From a bacterium UBA1790 (lineage in GTDB: Bacteria > Bacteroidota > Bacteroidia > Bacteroidales > Muribaculaceae): a stretch of 15,265 bases of DNA. The first letter of the stretch is position 1, and each line of letters starts with the position of its first letter. Below the pieces are notes generated by a model that saw nothing but the letters and a program-made list of their open reading frames with translations, had not been told where the DNA came from and ran no database searches. The stretch is taken from assembly GCA_002314465.1 (NCBI GenBank), contig DCGA01000133.1, positions 9,934 through 25,198 on the forward strand, written 5' to 3'. Positions 14,362-15,265 of this stretch are shown here, one piece after another. The position numbers and the translations under genes are program-made.

Positions 14362-15265
14362 ATGATTAATTGTTTTGTAAAGTTCTCAAGTATGGAGCAG
14401 GCCCGCAACATTGCCGGGCAACTGCTGGCAAGCGACCTGGTGGGCAGTGTTGACTTCCTGGTGACAGGCGATGTAGACCCTGCATGGCAAGACGAGTTGC
14501 CCTCTTGTGGATTTTACTGTATAGACAGCGTTAACAGCAGTGCTACGATGCGCACTATTGCGAGTGCCGCTTCGGGCAAGTACACTTTGCTTTACACTAA
14601 GGATGACGAACTCCAGTTGGGATACAAGGCAGTCGAGCGCTTTGTGCGCCTTGCCGAGGATTCTGGGGCAGGAATGCTCTACAGCGACCACTATGTGATC
14701 AAGCAGGGCAAGCGTTCTAAGGCTCCGGTAATCGATTACCAGATGGGTAGCCTGCGCGACGAGTTTGACTTTGGCTCAGTGCTAATGTTCGACACTGCTG
14801 CAATGAAGGAAAGCGCTCTGCGCATGAGCGGAGACTACAAGGCTGCCGGCCTCTACGACCTGCGCCTCAAACTCTCGCAGAAGTATGCCGTGGAGCACAT
14901 CAACGAGTACTTATACACCGATGTTGAGCACGACCTGCGCGCAAGCGGTGAGAAGATATTTGACTACTGTGACCCTCGCAACGTTGAGTCGCAGAAGGAA
15001 TTTGAGGCGGCATGTACCGCCCATCTCAAGGACATAGGCGCTTACCTCAGTTACGACATGTTCACCCCCGAGTGCGACAAGGTCGTGTGCTACGAGGGAG
15101 GCGAGTCGCAGTGGCCGGTAGAGTGCACGGTGATTATCCCGGTGCTCAACCGCGTGCGTGTCATCAAGGATGCCATCGACAGCATCCTCATGCAGGAGGC
15201 CGACTTTAAGTTCAATGTCATTGTGGTTGACAACCACTCGACCGACGGCACCACACAGGCTATTG
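14362..15265 (+). CDS. Glycosyltransferase with two GT-A units (GT2 family), 3' partial
   Basis: The reading frame from ATG 14362 stays open for 301 codons to the window edge. The second unit begins at about residue 254 with ECTVIIPVLNR and continues NVIVVDNHSTDGT, the hallmark nucleotide-sugar-binding start of GT2 enzymes; its DxD motif would lie beyond the window. The first 200 residues also resemble a GT-A fold: SGKYTLLYTKDDEL (71-84) looks like the beta strand and DxD/DDE site, followed by AGMLYSDHYVIKQGK (103-117). No signal peptide is present, so it should act in the cytoplasm or at the inner membrane, adding sugar to an exopolysaccharide, O-antigen or protein glycan. The sugar and acceptor cannot be read from the sequence. 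Probably translated from the same mRNA as the upstream paralogue B. Confidence 0.88.
   Translation, partial: MINCFVKFSSMEQARNIAGQLLASDLVGSVDFLVTGDVDPAWQDELPSCGFYCIDSVNSSATMRTIASAASGKYTLLYTKDDELQLGYKAVERFVRLAEDSGAGMLYSDHYVIKQGKRSKAPVIDYQMGSLRDEFDFGSVLMFDTAAMKESALRMSGDYKAAGLYDLRLKLSQKYAVEHINEYLYTDVEHDLRASGEKIFDYCDPRNVESQKEFEAACTAHLKDIGAYLSYDMFTPECDKVVCYEGGESQWPVECTVIIPVLNRVRVIKDAIDSILMQEADFKFNVIVVDNHSTDGTTQAI

Overview
The window looks like chromosomal DNA from a gut Bacteroidales bacterium (Muribaculaceae/Prevotella-like, inferred). Evidence: a T9SS-type C-terminal sorting domain, a BspA-like leucine-rich-repeat protein with a C-terminal dockerin, promoters of the Bacteroidetes form TTTG/TTG-N19-20-TAnnTTTG, and no Shine-Dalgarno sequences before the genes. 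All six genes lie on the + strand. Two are cut by the window edges: the first lacks its 5' end and the last lacks its 3' end.

Layout. (1) 2-2398: 3' part of a secreted Amidase_3-type cell-wall amidase with accessory beta domains and a T9SS tail, followed by a rho-independent terminator. (2) 2487-2744: a gene-free block packed with nested inverted repeats, probably a structured RNA or a dispersed repeat. (3) 2932-3792: a BadF/BadG-type N-acetylglucosamine kinase with its own consensus promoter and terminator. (4) 3977-6955 and 11282-14326: two long secreted paralogues of the type usually labelled 'xanthan lyase' or 'golvesin C-terminal-like'. My reading is that both are Amidase_3-fold proteins whose catalytic domain is split by a golvesin-like insert, followed by an FnIII domain and a glutamine-amidotransferase-like domain. 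(5) 7111-10557: between them, a 1148-residue BspA-like LRR protein ending in a dockerin. (6) 14362-15265: start of a glycosyltransferase with two GT-A units, 35 bp after the second paralogue with no terminator between, so probably co-transcribed.

Taken together (inference), three exported proteins carry an amidase-type zinc-site signature and one cytoplasmic protein phosphorylates an amino sugar. This suggests a cell-wall or surface-glycan turnover and decoration neighbourhood, not a xanthan-degrading locus. The most unusual non-coding parts are the hairpin-rich block at 2487-2744 and the 724-bp gap 10558-11281. That gap holds several unrelated 8-9 bp tandem micro-repeats, two terminators with near-identical stems, a T-rich stretch, a spaced direct repeat and a palindromic leader hairpin. 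No tRNA, rRNA, CRISPR array, transposase or phage gene was seen.
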